Made by a program: the position numbers and the translations under genes. The notes beneath the pieces were generated by a model. It saw only the letters and a program-made list of their open reading frames with translations, was not told where the DNA came from and did no database searches. DNA of 64,000 bases, from assembly GCA_028768545.1 (NCBI GenBank), contig CP054838.1, positions 568,727-632,726 on the forward strand, in the 5' to 3' direction. This DNA comes from Desulfobacter sp. (GTDB lineage Bacteria > Desulfobacterota > Desulfobacteria > Desulfobacterales > Desulfobacteraceae). This document shows positions 37,074 to 45,415 of this stretch, in pieces (position 1 is the stretch's first letter; every line of letters begins with the position of its first letter).

Positions 37074-37398
37074 GAAAAAACAATATTTATTCACCCTTTC
37101 CCTGTACGGAAGCCAGTTCCAGGCCATAAAGCCCTGGGTCAGGCAGAGCATTGTTTCTGCACTCACCCCCACCATTGCCTCCATGGCAACCATTGGACTT
37201 GTCTCCCTGCCCGGCATGATGACAGGACAAATTCTTGGGGGCTCTTTACCCATTGTGGCCATAAAATACCAAATCGCCATCATGGCAGCCATTTTCTATA
37301 CTGAGTTTTTTTCTGTGGCTTTGTCTCTGCTTTTTTCTTTGCCAAAGGGGTTTAACAGCATGAACGTGCTGAATTTAAGAATCTTCACCAAACCATAG
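37074..37398 (+). pseudogene. fetB: FetB-like (UPF0014) permease, C-terminal half
   Basis: Read in the frame KKQYLFTLSLYGSQFQAIKP, this is the second half of the fetB gene whose first half is at 24298-24772. It carries the family block MATIGLVSLPGMMTGQILGG and helices to the end (VLNLRIFTKP, stop 37396-37398). It has no start of its own. The first eight bases are the target duplication of the original IS256 insertion. Confidence 0.88.
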
Positions 37399-37489
37399 CC
37401 AACCTGCTGATATCCTTACTCTTTACCCCTCATTCCTCTCCATTCTCCGCCCAGGGACTTGACACTTTTACAGGAAAAGCATATTTTTA

Positions 37490-37660
37490 CACGATATCAG
37501 GTGCTGTATCTGCAGTTAAAAGGGAATCCTGTGAAATTCAGGGACGGACCCGCCGCTGTGACCGGGGATGAATCCTGCCATAACCACTGATGAACTCATT
37601 TCATTGGGAAGGGGTAGGCCGTAAGATGATCCGGAAGCCAGAAAACCTGCCTGATCCAAA
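37490..37660 (+). ncRNA. Cobalamin riboswitch 2
   Basis: AAAAGGGAATCCTGTGAAAT (from 37518), CCGCCGCTGTGACCGG and the B12-box region GCCAGAAAACCTGCC (from 37638) define a second cobalamin riboswitch. It sits directly before the btu/cbi operon, which it very probably represses when adenosylcobalamin is abundant. Confidence 0.95.
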
Positions 37661-37721
37661 GATTTACACTGAAAGGGTGTGAATCAACCATAAGCGGAAA
37701 AATACGGTTCCCAGGTCAGAG

Positions 37722-37745
37722 CAGGTTTTCTGATCTATTTTTTTT
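37722..37745 (+). terminator. Riboswitch 2 expression platform
   Basis: CAGGTTTTCTG (37722-37732) is followed by ATCTATTTTTTTTG. It is perfectly complementary over eleven bases to CAGAAAACCTG (37639-37649) in the B12 box. The two can pair only when the box is not engaged in the ligand-binding fold, which ties termination to ligand binding. I cannot tell the sign of the effect from the sequence alone. Confidence 0.6.
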
Positions 37746-37763
37746 GACAAAAACAGGAACCCA

Positions 37764-37838
37764 ATGAACAAACGTTTTTCACACCCAACAAAACCATACA
37801 TTGCTCCAGGCGGCATTGTCCCATGGGAAAAGCCATGA
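37764..37838 (+). CDS. Possible 24-residue leader peptide
   Basis: ATG 37764 has AGGAA seven bases upstream, and the frame ends at TGA 37836-37838, overlapping the ATG 37835 of the permease as ATGA. The peptide begins MNKRFSHPTKPYIAPGG. It may serve only to bring ribosomes to the permease start, which lacks a good site of its own. It has no known homologue that I recognise. Confidence 0.35.
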   Translation: MNKRFSHPTKPYIAPGGIVPWEKP

Positions 37839-38875
37839 CTGACATCGGCAGAGCCCCGGGCACAAAGCCCATGGCAGCGACATTGGTTCTTGTCTTGGGG
37901 CTGATGATAATCATTTCCCTGTCCATGGGCTTTTTATCCATTCCCCTTGGGGATATTTTTTATATTGTTTGCGGAAAAATATTCGGCATCCGCCTGCCGA
38001 CCCATGCCATGGCCGAGACCTATCAGGCAGTCATCCTTGATGTACGCCTGCCAAGGATTTTTACCTGTGCAGCCGTAGGCGCGGCATTGTCAACATCAGG
38101 GGTGTTGTTCCAGGGTATTTTGCTCAACCCCCTGGCAGACCCGTATACCCTTGGCGTTTCTGCAGGTGCCGCCTTTGGCGCCTGTATTGCCATCTTGTTA
38201 AATTTATCAGCCACCTATGTTTCCATCCCTTTCTTTGCCTTTATGGGCGCCTGCACCACCCTCTTTTTTGTCATTTTTCTCTCCTATTCTTCCAGGCAGC
38301 AGATTGGGGGGCTTTCTTCCAACAACCTTATCCTCTCAGGCATTATTGTCGCAGCCATTCTCTCTGCCGGGATCAGTTTTTTAAAATTTGTCGCAAATGA
38401 ACAGGTTTCCGTGATTATCTTCTGGCTCATGGGCAGTTTTGCATCCAAAACCTGGACAAACTTCTGGGTGGTTTTTTCCTTTTTAATTCTGGGCTTTTCA
38501 ATCGCTCTCTACTATGCCAGGGATTTGAATTTAATTTCTTTGGGAGACCGGTCTGCCGCAAGTCTCGGGGTCAACCTTAAAAAAGTCACCCTGATATTAT
38601 TGGTCACCGGTTCCATGCTAGCCGCCGTCTCGGTTTCCATTTCCGGAATTATCGGATTTGTCGGCCTTTTGGTTCCCCATATGATCCGCCTCATCACAGG
38701 CCCGGACAATCGCCATTTGCTCCCCCTCTCACTGGTTGCCGGTGCAATACTCCTGCTTGGGGCTGACACCATTACCCGGGCCGTACTGCCCCATGAAATA
38801 CCCATAGGAATCCTCACGGCCCTTACCGGAGGCCCTGTGTTCTGCTGGATCTTCAAAAAGAGCAGGATGGGATAG
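37835..38875 (+). CDS. btuC: BtuC/FecCD-type ABC transporter permease
   Basis: A permease of about 346 residues with around ten helices, of the FecCD family that imports corrinoids, haem or siderophores. Family marks are VRLPRIFTCAAVGAALSTSG, FQGILLNPLADPYTLGVSAG, GSFASKTWTNFW, GIIGFVGLLVPHMIRLITGP and LPHEIPIGILTALTGGPVF. An earlier in-frame ATG at 37823 would add four residues. I prefer 37835 because it overlaps the leader stop. The cobalamin riboswitch and cbi neighbours point to corrinoid uptake. Confidence 0.9.
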   Translation: MTDIGRAPGTKPMAATLVLVLGLMIIISLSMGFLSIPLGDIFYIVCGKIFGIRLPTHAMAETYQAVILDVRLPRIFTCAAVGAALSTSGVLFQGILLNPLADPYTLGVSAGAAFGACIAILLNLSATYVSIPFFAFMGACTTLFFVIFLSYSSRQQIGGLSSNNLILSGIIVAAILSAGISFLKFVANEQVSVIIFWLMGSFASKTWTNFWVVFSFLILGFSIALYYARDLNLISLGDRSAASLGVNLKKVTLILLVTGSMLAAVSVSISGIIGFVGLLVPHMIRLITGPDNRHLLPLSLVAGAILLLGADTITRAVLPHEIPIGILTALTGGPVFCWIFKKSRMG

Positions 38876-38880
38876 GTATT

Positions 38881-39657
38881 TTGAATATTAATATCCAAAA
38901 CACCTGGTTCTCGTTTGGGCAGACCCCCATACTTAAAGATATCAACTGCGAGTTCTCACAGCCTGGTTTTCACGCCATCCTCGGTCCCAACGGAAGCGGA
39001 AAAACCACGCTCCTGGACCTGATTTCAGGCTTTTTACAACCTGACCAGGGAAGCATTCTTCTGGACCGGACACCGATTTCACAACTTTCAAAAAACAAAC
39101 AGGCCAAATCCATGGCCCTGGTTTCCCAGAATTATGCGGTCAACTTTCCCTTTACCGTGAACCAGGTGGTCCTCATGGGCAGACACCCTTACTTGAACCG
39201 ATTCTCCCACCCCACGAATAAAGACCTGAACTTTGCAGATAAAATCATGTCCCACACCGGAATCCTGCATTTAAAACACAGGAAAATGACTGAATTGTCA
39301 GGAGGAGAAAAACAACGGTGCATCTTTGCCAGGGCATTGTGCCAGGATACGCCCATCCTCCTGCTTGACGAAGCCTTTTCAAATATGGATATCTGCCACA
39401 CCCTCCATCTGCTAAGGCTCTTAAAAAAAGAAGTGGTGTCCAGAAAAAAAACCATCATAGCCGTACTCCACGACCTGAACCTGGCCGCAGCCTGGTCAGA
39501 CCGGCTTATATTTTTAAAGGCTGGCCGGATCATCTCCATGGGGAGTACGGATCAGGTCTTCACCCGTGATAATATTCAAACCGTTTTCAACGTTGACACC
39601 AAGGTAAAATACAATGACTACTCCCAGGCCAGACAGGCATATTTTAAAGCCTCATAA
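38881..39657 (+). CDS. btuD: BtuD-type ABC transporter ATP-binding protein
   Basis: The ATPase of the corrinoid importer, 258 residues, starts at TTG 38881 five bases after the permease. No ATG or GTG is available before the conserved FGQTPILKDINCEF. Walker A is LGPNGSGKTTLLD, the signature LSGGEKQRCIFARAL, Walker B ILLLDEAFSNMD and the switch VLHDLNLAAAW. The normal Pro in the Walker B DEP is Ala here. It overlaps the next gene by 44 bases. Confidence 0.9.
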   Translation: MNINIQNTWFSFGQTPILKDINCEFSQPGFHAILGPNGSGKTTLLDLISGFLQPDQGSILLDRTPISQLSKNKQAKSMALVSQNYAVNFPFTVNQVVLMGRHPYLNRFSHPTNKDLNFADKIMSHTGILHLKHRKMTELSGGEKQRCIFARALCQDTPILLLDEAFSNMDICHTLHLLRLLKKEVVSRKKTIIAVLHDLNLAAAWSDRLIFLKAGRIISMGSTDQVFTRDNIQTVFNVDTKVKYNDYSQARQAYFKAS

Positions 39658-40591
39658 GCGCATCCGAGCACTCATGGCCCTGGTGGTCTGCCTAGTGCTC
39701 GGACTGTCAGGCATAGGCCAGGTAGAGCAGGTGGCTGACCAAAAAGGCAGGATCTTGACTTTTTCAACACCTTTTAAACGGATTATTTCCCTGTACGGGG
39801 CCCACACTGAAAACCTCTTTTATTTAGGGGCAGAGACCCAGCTTGTCGGGGTATCCATCAATGACACCTATCCTGAACAGGTAAGGACAAAACAAGACTT
39901 TTCCTACCATGATGATCTTGAAAAGTTTCTGTCGGTCCAACCGGATCTGATTCTGATCCGCCCCATGATCGAAAACGGATACCCAAAACTCATTCACCAG
40001 CTTCGATCCTATGGAATCACGGTTATTTCACTTCAACCTTCTAGTGTTGAGCAGATGTATGACTATTGGCTGGCCTTGGGAAAGCTTACGGGAAAAAACA
40101 AGGCTGCCCAGGCACTGGTTTTAAAGTTTAAAGAAAATATTTCCAACATCCAAGAAAGAACCCAAAAAATCTCTCCTAAAAAAAGGGTATACTTCCAGTC
40201 CATCCATACCCGGATGAAGACCTTTACCCCGGAAGCCATGCCTATTTTTGCCCTGGAAACTGCCGGGGGCATCAATGTGGCAACTGATGCACGGGCCTCC
40301 AGAAACACCAACGTGGCCATTTACGGAAAAGAACAGATCCTGGCCAAAGCAAACCAAATTGATGTATTTCTGGCCCAAAAGGGTATTATGAACCCGGTGG
40401 AAAAGAAAAATATCATGAACGAACCTGGATTTCACATCATCAAGGCAATAAAAAAAAACCAGGTCTTTTTAATTGACGAAAGCATTGTTTCCCGACCGGT
40501 CCCAAGACTCTACCAAGGGATTCTGGCCATTGGGAACCTGCTCTATCCTGAAATTTTTACTGGTATGACAAAACAAAAGGGTGTTTTATGA
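39614..40591 (+). CDS. btuF: BtuF-like periplasmic binding protein
   Basis: The substrate-binding part of the importer, up to 325 residues. The signal segment is MALVVCLVLGLSGIG (ATG 39674 in frame), so the true start may be later than 39614, which lies inside btuD. The mature domain has the TroA/BtuF pattern: FKRIISLYGAHTENLFYLGA, VQPDLILIRPMIE and YGITVISLQPSSVEQMYDY. The last codons overlap cbiL by four bases. The ligand is probably cobalamin or a precursor, inferred from the riboswitch and operon. Confidence 0.88.
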   Translation: MTTPRPDRHILKPHKRIRALMALVVCLVLGLSGIGQVEQVADQKGRILTFSTPFKRIISLYGAHTENLFYLGAETQLVGVSINDTYPEQVRTKQDFSYHDDLEKFLSVQPDLILIRPMIENGYPKLIHQLRSYGITVISLQPSSVEQMYDYWLALGKLTGKNKAAQALVLKFKENISNIQERTQKISPKKRVYFQSIHTRMKTFTPEAMPIFALETAGGINVATDARASRNTNVAIYGKEQILAKANQIDVFLAQKGIMNPVEKKNIMNEPGFHIIKAIKKNQVFLIDESIVSRPVPRLYQGILAIGNLLYPEIFTGMTKQKGVL

Positions 40592-41292
40592 AACCTAATG
40601 GCAAATTATTCGGTGTCGGGGTCGGCCCCGGAGACCCTGAACTGATAACGGTTAAAGCCGTCAGGGTAATCAAAGAGGCAGATGTTATCTTTACCGCAGC
40701 CTCCAGCAAAAACCCCTACAGCCTGGCCGTTGAAATTGCCTCGCCATATATTTCAAAGTCAGCAACGACAAAACAACTGGGCTTCCCCATGACCAAACAT
40801 TCCCAAAATGTTGAAGCCGCCTGGACAGCCAATGCAAATGAAATTGCAGCCGTTCTCAAACAGGGGCAAAAAGCGGTCTTTCTTACACTTGGGGATCCAA
40901 CCACCTATTCAACCTTTGGGTATATATTAAAAAAAATGAACCAGGTCATGCCAGAAGCCGATATAGAAACCATTCCAGGCATCACCTCGTTTCATGCCGC
41001 CTCAGCCCGGTTAAACCGGATTTTAGTTGAGGGAGAACAATCCCTGCTCGTAACGTCCGGCGCATATGGGGGAGAGCAAATCCGCAAAATTCCGGGTGTT
41101 GAAAATGTGGCCATTGTCAAGGCCTATAAAAACATCAAAGATCTAAACCAGTCGTTAAGGGAAACCGGGCTTTACCCCAAAAGTGTTGCCGTTTCAAAAT
41201 GCGGAAGGGACCACGAAAAGATCATTGAAAACATAGGTGAGCTGGAAACCCGGGATCCTGATTATTGGACATTAATTCTGGCCTCAAGATGA
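40588..41292 (+). CDS. cbiL: Precorrin-2 / cobalt-factor II C20-methyltransferase
   Basis: This 234-residue SAM-dependent tetrapyrrole methylase methylates C20 of cobalt-factor II in the anaerobic pathway. The N-terminal loop FGVGVGPGDPELITVKAVRV and the later TLGDPTTYSTFGYI and ETIPGITSFHAASARL are typical of CbiL/CobI. ATGA overlaps at both ends show coupled translation. CbiG further along identifies the pathway as the anaerobic one. Confidence 0.93.
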   Translation: MKPNGKLFGVGVGPGDPELITVKAVRVIKEADVIFTAASSKNPYSLAVEIASPYISKSATTKQLGFPMTKHSQNVEAAWTANANEIAAVLKQGQKAVFLTLGDPTTYSTFGYILKKMNQVMPEADIETIPGITSFHAASARLNRILVEGEQSLLVTSGAYGGEQIRKIPGVENVAIVKAYKNIKDLNQSLRETGLYPKSVAVSKCGRDHEKIIENIGELETRDPDYWTLILASR

Positions 41293-42344
41293 AAACCAAG
41301 ACCATTCAGTTCAAAAAACTCGGGCTCTCTTTTTTGGTTTCAATCGGTATCATGGCCATAGGACTTGCCTCTTTTGAGGCCATAAAAATAGATATTCTGG
41401 TTGCAAGACTTCTCTTTCCCCTGACCCGGTTAATCTTGTTTATCTGTTTGGGGCTTATGGCAGGGCAGGCCATTGAAATCCTTGGCTGGACAAGGGAGGT
41501 GGCGGTATTGGCCCGGCCTTTTTTTAAATTTTCCAACATGGGGATTTATTGCAGCGCCGCCTTTACAACCGCCTTTTTATCCGGGGCCTCAGCCAATGCC
41601 ATGCTCCTTGATTTTTATGAAGAAAAAAAGATATCAAAAATCCAACTTTTTCTTTCCAACTATCTGAATCAGTTCCCTGCATTTTTCCTTCATCTGCCCA
41701 CAACCATGTTTATCGTTCTGCCCCTCACGGGCAGGGCCGGCGGACTCTATTTTCTGCTGACCTTTCTGGCCACCTTGCTTCGAACACTGATATTTTTATT
41801 GTTCGGACATTTTTATTTAAGCCCCCGGACCGCTGCCGCAGGAGATTCACCAGGGGAGGGCCAGGCAAAGCAAGGCCGGCACGCAGATCCCAGGACCGTC
41901 ATCGCCAAGATCCGGCAAAAACTGCCTGGCCGGGTCGTCAAAATATTAATTTGGGTCTTGCCCATTTACACCATTGTATTTGTTTTCCATATGGCCGGGG
42001 TTTTCAACGCTTTAAACCAGGCGTTATCCGCCCATATCAGCATTGAATTCATGCCGGTGGAATCCTTATCCGTTGTTATTTTAAGTTTTGCCGCAGAATT
42101 CACCTCCGGGTTTGCTGCGGCAGGCGCGCTGTTGGATGCCGGGGTTCTCACGGTGAAACAAACGGTTTTAGCCCTTTTAATGGGCAACATCCTTGCCTTT
42201 CCCATCAGGGCTCTCAGGCACCAGCTGCCAAGGTATATGGGAATATTTTCTCCCAAAATGGGATTGCAATTATTATTATCCGGCCAGTTTTTCCGTGTGA
42301 CCAGTTTGATTTTAACCGGGCTAATCTACTATTGGGTGACATAA
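41289..42344 (+). CDS. Gate/nucleoside-recognition-domain membrane protein in the B12 operon
   Basis: This 351-residue membrane protein has about eight helices and two similar halves. One holds YCSAAFTTAFLSGASANAML and the other ILSFAAEFTSGFAAAGALL, the pattern of the nucleoside-recognition or gate domain family. A hydrophilic loop (residues ~185-215) lies between them. ATG 41289 overlaps the cbiL stop as ATGA, and the gene ends three bases before cbiET, so it is an integral member of the operon. The function is unknown. Transport of cobalt, a corrinoid or a precursor is possible from context only. Confidence 0.75.
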   Translation: MKTKTIQFKKLGLSFLVSIGIMAIGLASFEAIKIDILVARLLFPLTRLILFICLGLMAGQAIEILGWTREVAVLARPFFKFSNMGIYCSAAFTTAFLSGASANAMLLDFYEEKKISKIQLFLSNYLNQFPAFFLHLPTTMFIVLPLTGRAGGLYFLLTFLATLLRTLIFLLFGHFYLSPRTAAAGDSPGEGQAKQGRHADPRTVIAKIRQKLPGRVVKILIWVLPIYTIVFVFHMAGVFNALNQALSAHISIEFMPVESLSVVILSFAAEFTSGFAAAGALLDAGVLTVKQTVLALLMGNILAFPIRALRHQLPRYMGIFSPKMGLQLLLSGQFFRVTSLILTGLIYYWVT

Positions 42345-42346
42345 AA

Positions 42347-43591
42347 ATGAATCCTGTACACGTTATCGGTATTGGGCAGGGTCTTTGCGACCTGACCTCA
42401 GATCATTTTAAAATCATTGAGCAATGCGACCTTCTCATTGGCGGCCAGCGCCTTATTGCCATGTTCAAAGGCCAGAGGAAAGAAACCTTAACCGTCAAAT
42501 CAAATCTTTCTGCCGTTGTATTAACCATACAAGAACAAATGGCTGTTAAAAAGATTGTGGTTCTGGCATCAGGAGATCCCTTGTTTTACGGTATTGGATC
42601 AATCCTTTGTCGAAAAATCCCGGACAAACATCTTTGTATCCACCCCAATATCACCTCGGTGGGGGCAGCATTCTCCGCCATTTGCCAGCCCTGGCAGGAC
42701 GCAAAAATCGTCAGTCTCCACAGCAGTACAGACCGTGAGTTTTCCTTTCCATCCCTTGCCCTTGAAACCAAAGTTGCTTTTTTGACCGGCCCGGAAAAAG
42801 ATCCCGGATTCATTGCAGAAAAACTCATTGAATACCAGCTGGACGGATTCCGGGTCTGCGTACTTGAGAACCTGGGCCACCCTGACAAGGAAAAAATATC
42901 CTGGTTTACAGAGTACAAACAGATCCTGGAACAAGGGTTTTTCCACCCAAACATCGTGATCTTATTAAAACCTGAAAACAAGATTGTTTCACATGAAACA
43001 TACATTGGCATGCCCGACGCTTTTTTCCGCCATACCAAGGGGCTGATCACAAAATCCGAAGTGCGAAGTATTTCATTGTCAAAACTAAAACTGGTCAAAA
43101 AAGACCATGTGCTGTGGGATATCGGATCTGGGTCCGGGTCTGTGGGCATTGAGGCTGCCATCCAAATCCCGTGGGGACAGACCTATGCCGTTGAGAAAAA
43201 CCAAGACCGGATACCAGATATTATCCACAACATTAAAATATTCAACCAGCCCAATGTCAAAGTTGTCCACCTGGATTTCCCAGAAGGTCACCAATCCCTT
43301 AAAAGCCCGGACCGGATCTTTATCGGCGGCGGCGGCAAAAACCTGGAAAAAATCATTTCATGCGCCTGTGACAGGATCCGGCCCAAAGGCGTTATTGTGA
43401 TCAACACCGTGATCATTGAAAGTATGGAAACCGCAATGACCACCCTTGAAAGACACGGGTTTTCACCGGAACTGATACAGGTTCAGATATCCAAATCAAA
43501 ACCCATGCCCTATGGCAGGCGAATGAACGCCCTGAATCCTGTCTGGATTATTTCAGGCACCAATCCTTTAACCCAAAAGGCTAAAAAATAA
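42347..43591 (+). CDS. cbiET: CbiE-CbiT fusion, precorrin-6Y methyltransferase and decarboxylase
   Basis: This 414-residue bifunctional enzyme (CobL-like) has two domains. Residues ~1-205 are the CbiE methylase (VHVIGIGQGLCDLTSDHFKI, VVLASGDPLFYGIGSIL). Residues ~225-414 are the CbiT methylase/decarboxylase with the Rossmann motif DIGSGSGSVGIEAA and RIFIGGGGKNLEKI. It methylates C5 and C15 and removes the acetate carboxyl of ring C. ATG 42347 is chosen over 42332 because it directly starts the family sequence MNPVHVIGIG. The stop overlaps the next start by one base. Confidence 0.93.
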   Translation: MNPVHVIGIGQGLCDLTSDHFKIIEQCDLLIGGQRLIAMFKGQRKETLTVKSNLSAVVLTIQEQMAVKKIVVLASGDPLFYGIGSILCRKIPDKHLCIHPNITSVGAAFSAICQPWQDAKIVSLHSSTDREFSFPSLALETKVAFLTGPEKDPGFIAEKLIEYQLDGFRVCVLENLGHPDKEKISWFTEYKQILEQGFFHPNIVILLKPENKIVSHETYIGMPDAFFRHTKGLITKSEVRSISLSKLKLVKKDHVLWDIGSGSGSVGIEAAIQIPWGQTYAVEKNQDRIPDIIHNIKIFNQPNVKVVHLDFPEGHQSLKSPDRIFIGGGGKNLEKIISCACDRIRPKGVIVINTVIIESMETAMTTLERHGFSPELIQVQISKSKPMPYGRRMNALNPVWIISGTNPLTQKAKK

Positions 43592-44373
43592 TGACTCACC
43601 CCCCTTACCCGATCATATTTGCCGGGGCCGGGCCCGGCGACCCGGAACTGATGACCATCAAAGCCATGAAAGCACTTGAACAGGCAGACCTGGTGATCTA
43701 TGCAGGCTCCCTTGTCCCCGAAGCCGTTCTGTGCTGGAAAGGAAATTACACCATTGCCATGTCCAGTGCCGGCATGGCCCTGGAAGAAATTGTGGATAAA
43801 ATGGCAACATCAGCCAAAACAGGACAAAGGGTTGTTCGGCTTCACACGGGAGACCCGTCCCTTTACGGCGCTATTTTCGAACAGATCAGGGAACTGCAGG
43901 CGCGTAAAATCCCCTACACCGTCATCCCCGGAGTGACAGCCGCCTTTGCCGCAGCTGCGGCCATGGGCATGGAGTATACCCTGCCGGAAGTGACACAAAC
44001 ATTGATCTTAACACGAATGTCGGGCAGGACCCCTGTCCCTGAAGCAGAGGCCCTTGAAAAATTAGCCGACCACAAGGCGTCAATGGCCATCTACCTGAGC
44101 ATTGGACTGGTGAAAAATGTTCAAAAAATACTTGAAAAAGCATACGGACCATCGAGTCCCTGCGCCATCGCATACAAGGTCAGCCATCCGGAACAGGCAA
44201 TCTTTTTCACCTCCATCGATTCTCTAACAGAGACCTGTCATCAAAAATCCATTACCCGACATGCCCTGATCATTGTAGGCAAGGCAGTAGAAGTCTGCCA
44301 GGGAAACACAGATCTGATCAAATCAAAACTATACGATGCCGAATTTACCCATGGATACCGCCAGGGAAAATAA
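43591..44373 (+). CDS. cbiF: Cobalt-precorrin-4 C11-methyltransferase
   Basis: A 260-residue methylase of the CbiF/CobM type. Typical segments are IIFAGAGPGDPELMTIKAMK, LVIYAGSLVPEAVL, RLHTGDPSLYGAIFEQ, VIPGVTAAFAAAAAMGMEYT and LPEVTQTLILTRMSGRTP. It adds the methyl group at C11. It is followed with overlap by cbiG, which acts on the next intermediate. Confidence 0.95.
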   Translation: MTHPPYPIIFAGAGPGDPELMTIKAMKALEQADLVIYAGSLVPEAVLCWKGNYTIAMSSAGMALEEIVDKMATSAKTGQRVVRLHTGDPSLYGAIFEQIRELQARKIPYTVIPGVTAAFAAAAAMGMEYTLPEVTQTLILTRMSGRTPVPEAEALEKLADHKASMAIYLSIGLVKNVQKILEKAYGPSSPCAIAYKVSHPEQAIFFTSIDSLTETCHQKSITRHALIIVGKAVEVCQGNTDLIKSKLYDAEFTHGYRQGK

Positions 44374-45415
44374 GATAAATACAAAGATGGCCGTATGGGC
44401 GATCACCCCCAATGGCATCTTGCTTGGATTGCGTCTTTGTGCCTGCTTTGAGAATACCACCTTTTTTATTCCTGAAAAAAAGGCACTCCCGGCAAACAAA
44501 TTAGAACCATTTAAGATCAGGCGTTTTAACCAGCTCAAAGACGAGCTTTGCAACCAGTTTAGAAAATTTACCGTCCATGTGTTTATTTTTTCCACGGGCA
44601 TCAGCGTGAGACTGATCGCCCCCCTGCTTTTATCAAAAACAACAGACCCGGCCGTTGTTGTGGTGGATGAAAAAGGATATAACGCCATCAGCCTGATTTC
44701 GGGCCATCTTGGCGGGGCAAATCAATGGGCGGCAGAAATTGGAAAAGCCATCAATGCCGTTCCGGTCATTACAACTGCAACCGATATCAACCATCTGCCC
44801 TCCATTGATCTTCTTTCACAAAAGGCTGACCTTTATATTGAAAACCCAGGGGCCATCAAAAAAGTAAATATGAAATTTTTAAAGGGGCAGCCCCTTGCAA
44901 TAGACGACCCAAAGGGGTTGATCACCCCTCTGATTCCAGACGTATTTATCGGGCCATGGCCTGAAAAAAAAAGAGCGCCAGACCTTTTATGTTCCTGGAA
45001 AACAAAAAAAGTTTCACGTGAAACTCTCATCCTGAGACCCCGGGTGCTCATTGTCGGAATCGGGTGCAACAGGGGGACACCCCATGACAAGATGATCAAA
45101 TTCCTATGTCAAACCTTTGAAAGACAGGGCTTGAGCCTGAACTCCATATCCATCTTGGCCACCACAGAGGTAAAAGCGGATGAATCCGGGATTCTTGAAT
45201 TATCAAAAACATTAAACTGCCCCATCCATTTTTACGGGCGAACCGAACTCAACAGTGTGGAAACCATAGAAAATCCATCTAAAATGGCAGAAAAATATTT
45301 AGGAGTCAAAAGCGTATGCGAAGCAGCAGCGATTCTGGGTGCCCAAAGGGGCCAACTCATTGTTCCAAAACAGAAAACCAGGGAGATCACCCTGGCAATA
45401 GCCGTTCCAGAATAA
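44354..45415 (+). CDS. cbiG: Cobalt-precorrin-5A hydrolase
   Basis: CbiG opens the lactone ring of cobalt-precorrin 5A and releases acetaldehyde, a step specific to the anaerobic pathway. The N-terminal half shows VHVFIFSTGISVRLIAPLL, VVDEKGYNAISLISGHLGG and ANQWAAEIGKAINAVPVITT. The C-terminal half shows VLIVGIGCNRGTP and ATTEVKADESGILEL. ATG 44354 and 44336 are both in frame inside the end of cbiF. I prefer 44354 because it gives the shorter overlap. The product is about 353 residues. Confidence 0.93.
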   Translation, partial: DTARENKINTKMAVWAITPNGILLGLRLCACFENTTFFIPEKKALPANKLEPFKIRRFNQLKDELCNQFRKFTVHVFIFSTGISVRLIAPLLLSKTTDPAVVVVDEKGYNAISLISGHLGGANQWAAEIGKAINAVPVITTATDINHLPSIDLLSQKADLYIENPGAIKKVNMKFLKGQPLAIDDPKGLITPLIPDVFIGPWPEKKRAPDLLCSWKTKKVSRETLILRPRVLIVGIGCNRGTPHDKMIKFLCQTFERQGLSLNSISILATTEVKADESGILELSKTLNCPIHFYGRTELNSVETIENPSKMAEKYLGVKSVCEAAAILGAQRGQLIVPKQKTREITLAIAVPE

